A DNA stretch of 64,000 nucleotides from an uncultured Spirochaetales bacterium (GTDB taxonomy: Bacteria > Spirochaetota > Spirochaetia > Sphaerochaetales > Sphaerochaetaceae). The stretch covers positions 1-64,000 of the forward strand of contig CASEZU010000070.1 of the NCBI GenBank assembly GCA_949292445.1, in the 5' to 3' direction. The notes under the pieces are model-generated. The model made no database searches and was not told the DNA's origin. It saw only the letters and a program-made list of their open reading frames with translations. The position numbers and the translations under genes were made by a program. Shown piece after piece: positions 7,424 through 16,150 of the stretch. Position 1 is the first letter of the stretch, and each line of letters opens with the position of its first letter.

Positions 7424-8776
7424 GTGAACAGCAACAACCTGACAAACGAGTGGTTCATCGGGAGGCAGAATGACTTCGAGTCTTCTGCGAGAAGCTATCC
7501 AAGGAAGTTCCCGTTCGCACTGAAAAAAGCGAAGGGATCATGGGTTGAGGATGTTGAGGGAAACAGATATCTGGATTTCCTCTGCGGAGCAGGAACACTG
7601 GCTCTGGGCCACAACGATAAGGAGATAAGCAAAGCAATGATCGACCTCATCGCCTCAGGTGCACCTCTTCACACGCTTGACCTGACAACCCCTGTAAAAG
7701 ACAGATTCGTGGAGACAATCTTCTCCATACTGCCGAAGGAAATGCAGGGAAATGTCAAGATTCAGTTCTGCTCCCCCTCAGGAACAGATGCAACCGATGC
7801 CGCAATAAAGCTCTGCAAGACAGCGACAGGACGCGGTACGGTCGTGGCATTCAGCGGCGGCTACCATGGCATGGGCCACGGAGCAATGGCCCTTACCGGC
7901 AACCTTAATGCAAAATCCAGAGTGCAGAACCTGATGCCAGGCGTGCAGTTCATGCCATACCCCTATTCATACAGATGCCCCTTCGGCCTCGGCGGAGAAG
8001 CCGGAACGGATGCGGCATGCGCATACTTCGAGAGAGCTCTCAAGGATCCTGAGAGCGGTATCACGAAACCGGCTGCCGTCATCATCGAACCGATCCAGGG
8101 AGAGGGCGGCGTCATACCGGCACCGGCGAAGTTCCTGCAGACAGTACGCCGCGTTACAAAGGAGCTCGATATCCCGATGATCGTCGACGAGATCCAGTGC
8201 GGCATCGGCAGAAGCGGAGATATGTTCGCGTTCGAGGAAAGCGGAATAATCCCGGATGTCATCCTCATGAGCAAGGCAATCGGAGGCAGCCAGCCGATGA
8301 GTGTCGTCGTATACAGCAAGGAACTCGACAAGTGGACAGCAGGAGCCCATGCGGGAACATTCCGCGGCAACCAGCTCGCAATGGCTGCAGGTACTGTCGT
8401 TCTGAAAAGAGTCTCCGATCCATCTTTCCTGGCAGAAGTCAGAAGGAAAGGAGAGCGCATCCAAGAAGCTGTCAGGAAACTGCAGAGCGAAGTCTCGATA
8501 ATAGGCGATGTACGCGGACGCGGCCTGATGCAGGGAATCGAGTTCATCAATCCCAACGGTGAGAAGGATCTCATGGGACATCCCGAGCCGTCGGGGGAGA
8601 TCGCCGCAGAAGTCCAGAAAAGATGCTTCGAGAACCATCTTGTGATGGAAAAGGGCGGCAGGAACGGAAGCGTGATGAGATGCCTCTGCGCACTCACTGT
8701 CACGGATGCCGAGATCGACATAATGCTTGAGACACTCTCCAAGGTTGTCAGGGAAATAGACAGTGAGATCAGATAG
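7424..8776 (+). CDS. dat: L-2,4-diaminobutyrate:2-oxoglutarate aminotransferase
   Basis: A class III PLP-dependent aminotransferase of 450 residues. Visible elements are CSPSGTDATDAA (about 116-127, phosphate-binding), SGGYHGMGHGA (144-154, aromatic stacking), IIEPIQGEGG (220-229), the VDEIQCG aspartate (255), and the PLP lysine in LMSKAIGG (K284). The family makes L-2,4-diaminobutyrate from aspartate semialdehyde using glutamate as amino donor. The specific call rests on the next gene, a diaminobutyrate decarboxylase-like enzyme overlapping it by 14 bases; the pair yields 1,3-diaminopropane. The start is a GTG with only a weak purine tract upstream. Ectoine synthesis (EctB) is an alternative for the family, but no ectA or ectC is present. 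The stop codon is TAG. Confidence 0.85.
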   Translation: MNSNNLTNEWFIGRQNDFESSARSYPRKFPFALKKAKGSWVEDVEGNRYLDFLCGAGTLALGHNDKEISKAMIDLIASGAPLHTLDLTTPVKDRFVETIFSILPKEMQGNVKIQFCSPSGTDATDAAIKLCKTATGRGTVVAFSGGYHGMGHGAMALTGNLNAKSRVQNLMPGVQFMPYPYSYRCPFGLGGEAGTDAACAYFERALKDPESGITKPAAVIIEPIQGEGGVIPAPAKFLQTVRRVTKELDIPMIVDEIQCGIGRSGDMFAFEESGIIPDVILMSKAIGGSQPMSVVVYSKELDKWTAGAHAGTFRGNQLAMAAGTVVLKRVSDPSFLAEVRRKGERIQEAVRKLQSEVSIIGDVRGRGLMQGIEFINPNGEKDLMGHPEPSGEIAAEVQKRCFENHLVMEKGGRNGSVMRCLCALTVTDAEIDIMLETLSKVVREIDSEIR

Positions 8777-10187
8777 CACGGTACTATCATCGGGGGCGGA
8801 GGACAAGGAAGCGCTCAGAGAGGCGGTGATGACCACCCTCGATGCGATCCTCGACTCAGTAAAGGATGACAATGCCTTCTCAGGCATTGATCCATATTCT
8901 CTCCGGGAGAAAATAGGAAAGCTGCCATTCCTCCCGGAGGATGGTGATGGCTGGGATGAGGTCATTTCATCAATGAAGACGACTATCCTGCCGCATATGC
9001 TGCGCACCTGGTCGCCGTCATACATGCCGCACCTCCACTCCCCCGCACTTATTGAGTCAATTGCAGCAGAGCTTGTGATCGCAGCCTTCAACTCCTCAAT
9101 GGACAGCTGGGACCAGGGGCCTGCGGCAACGGAGATCGAAGTCAGGACAATCAGGGAGCTCTGTACGCTTTTCGGCTACGGGGATGAGGCAGACGGTGTC
9201 TTCACCTCCGGAGGAAGCCAGTCCAACATATCTGCGCTCATTGCGCTCAGAGACAGGTATATTGAGAAAAAACTCGGCTGGGATGTGAAGAAAAAGGGGC
9301 TGCCTGATGATTTCAGGAAGCTCAGGCTCTACACTTCGGAGATATCCCACTTCTCATTCGACAAAGGATCTCACATGGCCGGTCTCGGGTATGATGCGGT
9401 CGTCAAGCTCCCTGTTGATGATATGGAGAGAATAGATCTCGTGAAAGCTGAGGAGATAATCCGCAGCGATGCTGAAGCAGGGCTGTATCCCTTCATGATT
9501 GTCGCCACTGTCGGTACCACTGATTTCGGCAGCATAGACAGCGTTTCAGGATTGAGGAAAATCGCAGACAGGTACGGGATGTACCTTCATGCGGATGCAG
9601 CATATGGCTCGGGAGCGGTGCTTTCCTCATACAGGGAAAGGATCGGAGACCTCTCACTTGCCGACTCCATCACCATCGATTTCCACAAGATGTTCCTTCT
9701 CCCGATAAGCGCTTCGGTTCTCCTTGTGAAAGACAGCAGCATGCTCGATGCATTCCAGCTCCACGCCGATTACCTCAACAGGGAGGAGGATGAGGAGGAC
9801 GGATACATCAACCTGGTGGGAAAGTCAATGCAGACAACCAGGCGCTTCGATGCGCTCAAGGTCTATATATCATTCAGGATGCGCGGACGCTCAGGCTACA
9901 GAAGGATAATGGACACGGCAATCTCCAATGCTGAATACTTTTACAAGAGGATAAGCGCTGACAGTGCCTTCACAGCTCCGATTGCACCGGCACTGAGCTC
10001 CGTTGTCTTCGCGCTTGAAGGCGGAGATGAAAGGAACAGGAAAGCAAGGCGCACGCTGCTGGGAGAAGGCATCGTGATCGGGCAGACTGTATTCCATGGC
10101 AAGGTGATGCTCAAATTCACCCTGCTTAATCCTAAGCTCACGAAAGAGCATATAGATATGCTCATTGAAAGAATAAAGCAGTGCTGA
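8763..10187 (+). CDS. ddc: L-2,4-diaminobutyrate decarboxylase (group II PLP decarboxylase)
   Basis: A 474-residue group II decarboxylase. It shows HLHSPALIESIAAELVIAAFN (substrate-side N-terminus), TSGGSQSNISAL (149-159, phosphate clamp), the histidine in SEISHFSFDK (stacking), HADAAYGSG (276-284, cofactor aspartate), and the Schiff-base lysine in TIDFHKMFLLP (K309). It decarboxylates L-2,4-diaminobutyrate to 1,3-diaminopropane, a precursor of norspermidine-type polyamines. Glutamate or aromatic decarboxylases are alternatives within the fold, but translational coupling with the aminotransferase favours this assignment. The GTG start at 8763 lies inside the upstream gene, with AGGGA about eight bases before it. 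No norspermidine genes are in the window. Confidence 0.85.
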   Translation: MRSDSTVLSSGAEDKEALREAVMTTLDAILDSVKDDNAFSGIDPYSLREKIGKLPFLPEDGDGWDEVISSMKTTILPHMLRTWSPSYMPHLHSPALIESIAAELVIAAFNSSMDSWDQGPAATEIEVRTIRELCTLFGYGDEADGVFTSGGSQSNISALIALRDRYIEKKLGWDVKKKGLPDDFRKLRLYTSEISHFSFDKGSHMAGLGYDAVVKLPVDDMERIDLVKAEEIIRSDAEAGLYPFMIVATVGTTDFGSIDSVSGLRKIADRYGMYLHADAAYGSGAVLSSYRERIGDLSLADSITIDFHKMFLLPISASVLLVKDSSMLDAFQLHADYLNREEDEEDGYINLVGKSMQTTRRFDALKVYISFRMRGRSGYRRIMDTAISNAEYFYKRISADSAFTAPIAPALSSVVFALEGGDERNRKARRTLLGEGIVIGQTVFHGKVMLKFTLLNPKLTKEHIDMLIERIKQC

Positions 10188-10220
10188 TTATGAGCTTAAG
10201 GAAAGACCATAAGGTATGAA

Positions 10221-10250
10221 AGAAGCCGGCTGACAGCCGGCTTCTGCTTT
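10221..10250. terminator. Bidirectional terminator between ddc and valS
   Basis: AGAAGCCGGC (10221-10230) pairs with GCCGGCTTCT (10235-10244), with CTTT after it on the plus strand and a matching T-rich flank (TTTCATACC) on the minus strand. It serves both converging genes. Confidence 0.75.
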
Positions 10251-10252
10251 CA

Positions 10253-12904
10253 TCAGAAGGATCTAAGGAGCTCAATGTGCTCCTTAGATTTCTGTATCTT
10301 ATCCTCGAACTCAGCCTTCTTTGACTTCTCTTTCTCCACCGCCTCAGGTTTTGCATGGGAGATGAAGTTCTCATTGGAGAGTTTCTTCACAGAGCCTTCC
10401 AGGAGCTTCTCGTTCTTCTCGATCTCGCCCTGCAGCCTCCTGATCTCAGCTTCTATGTCTATCGCCTCACGGACAAAGACGAAAGCCTCGAATCCGACTC
10501 CTGTTGCGGGAAGAGCTCCCTTGACCTCCTCGCTTCCGTCAGTATCGACAGTGACGCCCGAAGCCGACATGAATGTTGCGAGAAGACCAGTCTCCTCCTT
10601 CATGAACGCAGCGGCAGGATTATCGGAGCTGATTCTGACAACAACACGCAGCTTCTTCTCCGGTGCTATCTGGAGATTGGAGCGCGCGGCGCGGACAAGT
10701 CTTGCAGCCTCCTGCAGTGTGGATACAAGAGCGTCAGCCTCTTTGTCTTCAAGAGACGGATCAAAGACGGGATAGGATGCGGAGATCACATCACCGCTGT
10801 GGTTGGGCAGCTTCTGGTATATCTCCTCAGTGATGAACGAGAGGAACGGATGCATCAGGCGCATTGACTTCTCGAGAATATCCATCAGGATTGAAACCTG
10901 CAGGTCCTTCTCCTCATCGCTTCCATGAAGCAGCCTGCCTTTTGAAGCCTCGATATACCAGTCGCAGAAATCATTCCAGAAGAATGAATATATGGACTGG
11001 GCCGCCTCATTGAAGCGGTAGTTCTCCATCGCACTGGCAATCGATGCGGCCGCGGCATTGAATCTTGAGTAGATCCATCTGTCCATTATAGTGAGCTTCG
11101 CCCTGTCTATCTCAACAAGATTCCTGCCCTCAATGTTCATCAGAAGGTATCTCGTCGCATTCCAGATCTTGTTGGCGAATCTCGAGCCGAGGCGGAAGGA
11201 ATCCATGTCGATCATGACATCCTGTCCCTGCGCGGCAAGATAGCAGAGCGTGAATTTCATCGCATCCGCGCCGTATTTGTCGATGACCTCGATCGGGTCA
11301 ATGCCGTTTCCGAGGGACTTAGACATCTTCCTGCCCTGGATATCCCTGACGAGGCCTGTGATGACGATATCGCGGAAAGGAGCCTTGCCGAGGAATTCCT
11401 CGGAGGCCATGATCATCCTGGAGATCCAGAAGAATATGATGTCATAAGCGGAGACAAGCGTGTTCGTCGGGAAGAATTTCTCAAGATCAGGCGTTTTGTC
11501 CGGCCATCCGAGCGTGGAGAACGGCCAGAGCCATGAGGAGAACCATGTATCGAGAACATCCTCATCCTGCTTAAGGTTATGGCCATGGCATTCAGGGCAC
11601 TCATCAGGGTCGGTGCGCGAGACGATCATCTTCCCGCAGTCCTGGCAATACCAGACAGGAATCCTGTGCCCCCACCAGAGCTGGCGTGAGATACACCAGT
11701 CACGTATTGTCTCCATCCAGTGGACATATGTGTTCTCCCATCTTCTGGGATAGAAGACGATGTCACCATCCTTCCATGCCTTGAGAGCTTTGTCCGCAAG
11801 CGACTTCATGCTCACGAACCACTGCTCTGAAAGATAAGGCTCGACAGTCGTATGGCAGCGGTAGCAATGCCCCACGTCATGGGCATGATCAGTGACTTTG
11901 ACAAGATAGCCGTCTTTCTCCAGGTCCTCAACGACGAGCTTCCTCGCCTCTTCAGCCTTCATTCCCCTGTATTTCTCAGGAACATTCTCATTGAGTGTTC
12001 CATCAGGGTTGAGGAGGTTTATCGCCTCGAGATTATGCCTCCTGCCGCACTCCCAGTCGTTCGGATCATGTGCAGGAGTGATCTTCACCATGCCTGTTCC
12101 GAATTCCTTGTCGACAAAACTGTCGGTGATTATAGGAATGCGCCTGTCTGTGAGAGGCAGCAGAAGCTCCTTACCCACAATTGCGGTGTAGCGCTCATCA
12201 TCGGGATTGACGGCAACGGCGACATCGCCGAACATCGTCTCCGGACGGGTTGTCGCAACGGTGATGTATCCGGAACCGTCAGCATATGGATACCTGACAT
12301 CATAGAGCTTGCCGGGAACATTCTCATACTCGACCTCATCATCCGCGAGGGCCGTGCCGCACTTGGGGCAGTAGTTCACAAGATATTTTCCCTTGTAGAT
12401 GAGTCCGCGCTCATAGAGCGTGACGAAAGCCTCGCGGACAGCACGGGAAAGTCCCTCATCCATCGTGAATCTCTCATGATCCCAGTCGCAGGAGCAGCCC
12501 ATCTTCTCAAGCTGCTTCTTGATGATGTCGTGATGCTTCTCCTTTACAGCCCATGTGCGCTCAAGGAATTTCTCTCGTCCGAGATCCTGACGCCTGAGCC
12601 CTTCCTTCTGCAGCTGCCTCTCAACGACGTTCTGCGTGGCGATGCCGGCATGATCCGTTCCCGGAACCCAGAGTGTCGGACGTCCGAGCATCCTGTAATA
12701 ACGCACGATTATATCCTGCAGGCTGTTATTGAGGGCATGGCCCATATGAAGGATACCGGTCACATTCGGAGGCGGCATGACAACAGAAAAATGCTCATTG
12801 TCAGAAGATACAGGAGCGAACTCCTTCTTCTCCTTCCATTCCTCATATATACGCTCTTCAAAATCCTTGGGATCGTAATTGCGTGCCAGTTCGACTGCTT
12901 TCAT
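10253..12904 (-). CDS. valS: Valyl-tRNA synthetase
   Basis: A class I aminoacyl-tRNA synthetase of 883 residues that charges tRNA-Val with valine. PPPNVTGILHMGHALN (45-59) contains the HIGH-type motif HMGH and is typical of ValRS. The KMSKS loop is present as GRKMSKSLGNGIDP. CP1 editing-domain elements such as TTRPETMFGDVAVAVNP are intact, as are zinc-type pairs CPKCG and CQDCG. The C-terminus has the ValRS coiled-coil arm (IEAEIRRLQGEIEKNEKLL...). The start at 12904 is set by GGAGG four bases upstream; a longer frame to 13000 has no such signal. Monocistronic. Confidence 0.98.
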   Translation of the reverse strand: MKAVELARNYDPKDFEERIYEEWKEKKEFAPVSSDNEHFSVVMPPPNVTGILHMGHALNNSLQDIIVRYYRMLGRPTLWVPGTDHAGIATQNVVERQLQKEGLRRQDLGREKFLERTWAVKEKHHDIIKKQLEKMGCSCDWDHERFTMDEGLSRAVREAFVTLYERGLIYKGKYLVNYCPKCGTALADDEVEYENVPGKLYDVRYPYADGSGYITVATTRPETMFGDVAVAVNPDDERYTAIVGKELLLPLTDRRIPIITDSFVDKEFGTGMVKITPAHDPNDWECGRRHNLEAINLLNPDGTLNENVPEKYRGMKAEEARKLVVEDLEKDGYLVKVTDHAHDVGHCYRCHTTVEPYLSEQWFVSMKSLADKALKAWKDGDIVFYPRRWENTYVHWMETIRDWCISRQLWWGHRIPVWYCQDCGKMIVSRTDPDECPECHGHNLKQDEDVLDTWFSSWLWPFSTLGWPDKTPDLEKFFPTNTLVSAYDIIFFWISRMIMASEEFLGKAPFRDIVITGLVRDIQGRKMSKSLGNGIDPIEVIDKYGADAMKFTLCYLAAQGQDVMIDMDSFRLGSRFANKIWNATRYLLMNIEGRNLVEIDRAKLTIMDRWIYSRFNAAAASIASAMENYRFNEAAQSIYSFFWNDFCDWYIEASKGRLLHGSDEEKDLQVSILMDILEKSMRLMHPFLSFITEEIYQKLPNHSGDVISASYPVFDPSLEDKEADALVSTLQEAARLVRAARSNLQIAPEKKLRVVVRISSDNPAAAFMKEETGLLATFMSASGVTVDTDGSEEVKGALPATGVGFEAFVFVREAIDIEAEIRRLQGEIEKNEKLLEGSVKKLSNENFISHAKPEAVEKEKSKKAEFEDKIQKSKEHIELLRSF

Positions 12905-13368
12905 AATGCCTCCAAATGAATGACGAAAGGAGTTTATCAAATCTGAACGGATACAACAATCATCTGATAAATGTACAATCATCTGGATGGAGTGAAACAT
13001 TCACTCTGAATGATGGGATATTCATATGATATGAAACAGCCATCTGCTTTATTCAAAAGCTCGTCTGCCTTAATTCTGCTTGCTGCAAATTCTCTTTCCC
13101 ATGCAATCCGTGATGAAAATTTCTGTTTCAGCTTATTCCACTCTTGCAGGTTCTGCCCCTTTTCTTTTCGCAAAAATGTTATTGACTATATTTACTGGCC
13201 TCCCACACCTTTTTGCAGAACAATATAATTCATTAGGATTCTGTGGAAGGTTGTCGGATGGCTTCATGTAATATGACGGTTATATGAACAGATTCATTGC
13301 AGTATCGGGTGTGCTTATGATCTGCCAATAACAGCTTTGACAGGAGCGGAAAGATGCAGGAAAGAAGA
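12905..13368. other. AT-rich intergenic stretch before the DUF3800 RNA
   Basis: These 464 bases hold no gene I can support. A minus-strand frame (12979-13173, TTG start) has a plausible-looking composition (LKQKFSSRIAWEREFAASRIKADELLNKADGC split by no stop) but no ribosome-binding site. It could be the remnant of a lost gene. The base composition is clearly more AT-rich than the flanking operons. Confidence 0.35.
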
Positions 13369-13398
13369 TTGACAATTTCAGCGGGGACCCCTTACTTT
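13369..13398 (+). promoter_or_regulatory. Promoter of the structured RNA upstream of DUF3800
   Basis: A perfect TTGACA (13369-13374), an 18-base spacer and TACTTT (13393-13398). Predicted initiation at about 13405 is exactly where the structured RNA begins. Confidence 0.65.
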
Positions 13399-13404
13399 AT
13401 AGTT

Positions 13405-13522
13405 ACAGGTGCAGAGATGCACACTGATTATCCAGGGAGCACTGGAACGAAGTCTAAGCGTATGCCCTTGAGGCGAAGTACGTCAGCCCTGGAGAGCCAC
13501 CTCTCGCGGGAGGTGGTTTTTT
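13405..13522 (+). ncRNA. Structured leader/small RNA of the DUF3800-associated kind
   Basis: About 118 bases fold into a compact set of stems. First is GTGCA-GAGA-TGCAC (13409-13422) with a GNRA loop. A seven-base closing stem follows, TCCAGGG (13431-13437) with CCCTGGA (13487-13493). It encloses a small ACT/AGT hairpin and a CGTA...TACG stem with inner GCC-CTTGA-GGC. Last is a terminator, CCACCTC (13497-13503) with GAGGTGG (13510-13516) and T6. The terminator's 3' arm contains GGAGGTGG, the only ribosome-binding site for the DUF3800 gene starting at 13524. Conserved RNA motifs lying in front of DUF3800 genes have been described (the DUF3800-I and following series); membership of this RNA in one of them is inferred from context and not matched by sequence. 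Confidence 0.65.
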
Positions 13523-13523
13523 A

Positions 13524-14240
13524 ATGAAGCGCATCATATGTATCTTCTCGGATGAATCCGGGGTATTCAATAGGAAAACTAATCAGTATTTTGTCCAAGG
13601 CGGGCTCATTCTTGATGCTTCAAATGGCGAAGTCGGGGAAATCTCACGTCTGTATTCAAAAATGGAATCCAACCTCAGGAAAAAGGAGGAATACAGGGAT
13701 ATTACAGAACTAAAAGCCTCCTCTATGGCACCGCAAGACAGGCGCGCAATGTTCGCGACGCTCCGTCCATACAGGAAATTCGGCATTGTCATCAATCTAA
13801 ATTATATAAATCCATATGTTTTCAAGAATAAGAAGACATGTCAGAGGTATCAGGATTATGCTTACTCTGATGGATTGGCTTCGGCATTCCTCATACTGAT
13901 CAGCAGAGGCGTCATTGATTATCAGGATGAAGTTACATTGCACTTCATTGCTGACGAGCACCATACAGCAACCGACAGCAAATATGAGCTCAGGGAGATG
14001 CTTATGCAGCTGTTCAAAGAAGGAGGATTCAGTCCTGATTTCATGCTTTTCCATAAACCGATATTCAAAAAAGCAGGAAAGGTCAGCCTCACCCTAGCTG
14101 ATTCCCAAAAGAATGTCCTTGTACGAGCTGCTGATATGATTGCAAATAGAATATATTTTGAAGCGAATCATGGAAACATGGATAATATAGCAGATGCGAA
14201 TATGTTGCTCTTTGAGTTTCCTAAAATCAGGAAAGAATAA
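13524..14240 (+). CDS. DUF3800 protein
   Basis: A 238-residue protein opening with IICIFSDESGVFN, the (Y/F)xDESG motif that defines DUF3800, and ending with NVLVRAADMIANRIYFE, matching the family's conserved Q/V-x-AD-x(I/L)A helix near the C-terminus. Acidic residues in FIADEHH (about residue 145) fit the RNase H-like nuclease fold that has been proposed for the family. No activity is proven. The start codon follows the terminator of the upstream structured RNA by one base, and its GGAGGTGG ribosome-binding site is buried in that hairpin, so expression should depend on the hairpin opening. Codon use is more AT-rich than in neighbouring genes, consistent with an acquired element. Confidence 0.85.
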   Translation: MKRIICIFSDESGVFNRKTNQYFVQGGLILDASNGEVGEISRLYSKMESNLRKKEEYRDITELKASSMAPQDRRAMFATLRPYRKFGIVINLNYINPYVFKNKKTCQRYQDYAYSDGLASAFLILISRGVIDYQDEVTLHFIADEHHTATDSKYELREMLMQLFKEGGFSPDFMLFHKPIFKKAGKVSLTLADSQKNVLVRAADMIANRIYFEANHGNMDNIADANMLLFEFPKIRKE

Positions 14241-14260
14241 AGCTGCAGCCTGTTTCCGCA

Positions 14261-14513
14261 ATGCAATATAGGGGCAAAGAAGAAGTCTCTGAAGAAAAAT
14301 ATTCTGTAATAACAGATTCTATAGAGATGGATTACGGTAATTTCTCAGTAGAGATCTATGGCAGCCTGATTATATAAAAAACTCCGATATGCAGATCAGC
14401 TTCAAGGTTATTTAGGAGACACCAAAACCATAACCCAAACAGAGAGTGGGCCTGAAATAGAAACATCGCCGGGATATACAATCACAGCAGTCATGATTAA
14501 AGATCAAAGCTGA
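14261..14513 (+). pseudogene. Small frame-broken gene after DUF3800
   Basis: A frame from ATG 14261 reads 38 codons (MQYRGKEEVSEEKYSVITDS... then DYGNFSVEIYGSLII) and stops at 14377. An overlapping frame shifted by one base continues with protein-like sequence (YKKLRYADQLQGYLGDTKTI, then PEIETSPGYTITAVMIKDQS) to a TGA at 14511-14513. The join would be near 14370, giving about 83 residues. I do not recognise the product. It lies 20 bases after the DUF3800 stop codon on the same strand, so it may have been its partner. A sequencing error is an alternative to true decay. Confidence 0.35.
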
Positions 14514-14692
14514 TGGCAAAGGAAAAGATGCTTCCTTCTTTGTTTTATCCCTCTGAAAATTTGCTGCAAATATGATTACCTTCCAGGGATCGTTTTATCA
14601 AAGGATTATCTGCTTAAATTTCCAGAAATGATTGTGGGCGTGAAAATGATGCCGGGTTATAATATTTTTCAGTGAAAAACAGGGAGGATGAA

Positions 14693-16150
14693 ATGAAGAA
14701 GATTCTCTTTGCGGCATCGGAGTGTGTTCCGTTCGTGAAGACAGGAGGACTTGCCGATGTGGTCGGGAGCCTTCCCCAGGCATTCGACAGAAATGAATAT
14801 GATATCCGTGTGATAATCCCCAACTATCACGCCATAAAGCCGGAATGGAGGGAGAAGATGGAATGCATCTACTACTTCCAGATGGATAACAGAATCTATG
14901 TCGGCGTGCACAGGCTCGAACATAACGGAATAACATATTACTTCATCGACAATGAGCAGTACTTCGGCGGAATAGTCCCCTACTACGATCTCTATCAGGA
15001 TCTCGAGAGATTCGCATACTTCTCAAAAGCCGTGCTTTCGGCACTGCCGCTGATCGGATTCAGGCCGGACATCATCCACTGCCATGACTGGCAGACATCC
15101 CTGATCCCTGTATACCTCAATACTGTATTCCAGGGAGATCCGTTCTTCCGCGGCATAAGGACCGTGTTCACGATCCATAACATCCGCTTCAAGGGAGAAT
15201 GGGATGTGGGACATATCAGATGGGTTTCGGCGCTGCCTGATGAGGTATTTGAGCCTGGACTCCTCGTAAGCCCGTATCAGGACAGATCCATTCCCAAGAA
15301 CGACTGGAACTGCACGATGATGAGGGGCGGCCTCGTCTATTCCGATTACATAACAACCGTCAGCAACAGCTATGCCTGGGAGATTCAGACTCCGGAATTC
15401 GGAGAAGGTCTGCAGGACATCCTCAAGTGGAGGCACGACAGGCTCTGGGGAATCATCAACGGCATCGACTACAATGTATGGAACCCATCCAAGGACAAGA
15501 ACATCGCGGCGACATATTCAATCCGTGACCGCAAGTCGAAGAGAAAGGCCAACAAGGCGGCGCTGCAGAAGGAGATGGGACTGCCTGAGAATCCAGATGT
15601 GCTTACTCTGGCGATCGTATCGCGCCTCACAGATCAGAAGGGCCTGGACATCATAGACCAGGTGATGGATCAGATCTGCGCATTGAACGTCAATATCATC
15701 GTCCTCGGCACCGGCGACAACTACTACGAGAACATGTTCCGCTATTACCAGGGCAAGTATCCTGACAAGGTGAGAGCGGCGATAACCTACTCCGATCCGC
15801 TTGCGCATCGTATCTATGCCGGAGCGGATGCGATCCTTGTCCCGTCAGCCTTCGAGCCATGCGGCCTGACGCAGCTCATCGCGCTGCGCTACGGCATGAT
15901 CCCGATTGTCCACGAGATAGGCGGCCTCAGGGATACTGTAAAGCCGTTCAATGAATATGAGGACAAGGGAACAGGATTCTCATTCCGCAGCTACTCCGGA
16001 GGAGACCTGCTGGACAGGATCAGGCATGCGGAGTGGATATGGTACAGCCGCCACGAGCTCTGGGACCATATGCAGAAAAGAGGCATGGAAGAGGACTGGT
16101 CCTGGAAGAAGTCAGCTGAGATCTATAAGGATCTCTATGCGAGAATGTGA
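14693..16150 (+). CDS. glgA: Glycogen synthase (ADP-glucose, GT5), first copy
   Basis: A 485-residue GT5 enzyme that adds glucose from ADP-glucose to glycogen. The N-terminal sugar-nucleotide loop is FVKTGGLADVVGSLP (K16, T17, G18, G19). HDWQTSLIPVYL and the C-terminal GT-B domain elements SRLTDQKGLDII and PSAFEPCGLTQLIALRYG (the E-x7-E type catalytic region) are intact. The ATG at 14693 has GGAGG six bases upstream; an earlier in-frame ATG at 14672 lacks one. It is not next to other glycogen genes; a second copy at 37041 precedes glgC. A DUF6506 gene overlaps its stop codon. Confidence 0.95.
   Translation: MKKILFAASECVPFVKTGGLADVVGSLPQAFDRNEYDIRVIIPNYHAIKPEWREKMECIYYFQMDNRIYVGVHRLEHNGITYYFIDNEQYFGGIVPYYDLYQDLERFAYFSKAVLSALPLIGFRPDIIHCHDWQTSLIPVYLNTVFQGDPFFRGIRTVFTIHNIRFKGEWDVGHIRWVSALPDEVFEPGLLVSPYQDRSIPKNDWNCTMMRGGLVYSDYITTVSNSYAWEIQTPEFGEGLQDILKWRHDRLWGIINGIDYNVWNPSKDKNIAATYSIRDRKSKRKANKAALQKEMGLPENPDVLTLAIVSRLTDQKGLDIIDQVMDQICALNVNIIVLGTGDNYYENMFRYYQGKYPDKVRAAITYSDPLAHRIYAGADAILVPSAFEPCGLTQLIALRYGMIPIVHEIGGLRDTVKPFNEYEDKGTGFSFRSYSGGDLLDRIRHAEWIWYSRHELWDHMQKRGMEEDWSWKKSAEIYKDLYARM

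Noticed and set aside
7967..9091. Long minus-strand open frame (374 codons) opposite dat and ddc
   Set aside because: It lies wholly antisense to two well-recognised enzymes and has no family resemblance or ribosome-binding site. High G+C codon bias creates such frames.
11852..12919. Plus-strand open frame of 355 codons within valS
   Set aside because: Antisense to valS editing and catalytic regions, with no recognisable domain.
13405..13522. SRP RNA, 6S RNA, hammerhead or glycine riboswitch for the RNA before DUF3800
   Set aside because: The SRP GGTCAGG/GGAAGG apical motif, the hammerhead CTGATGA/GAAA core, the long 6S hairpin and the glycine aptamer core are all absent.
14517..14545. AAGGAA...TTCCTT hairpin with T-rich tail as a terminator
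   Set aside because: The stem is only six weak pairs and the loop position is ambiguous; not supported enough to list.
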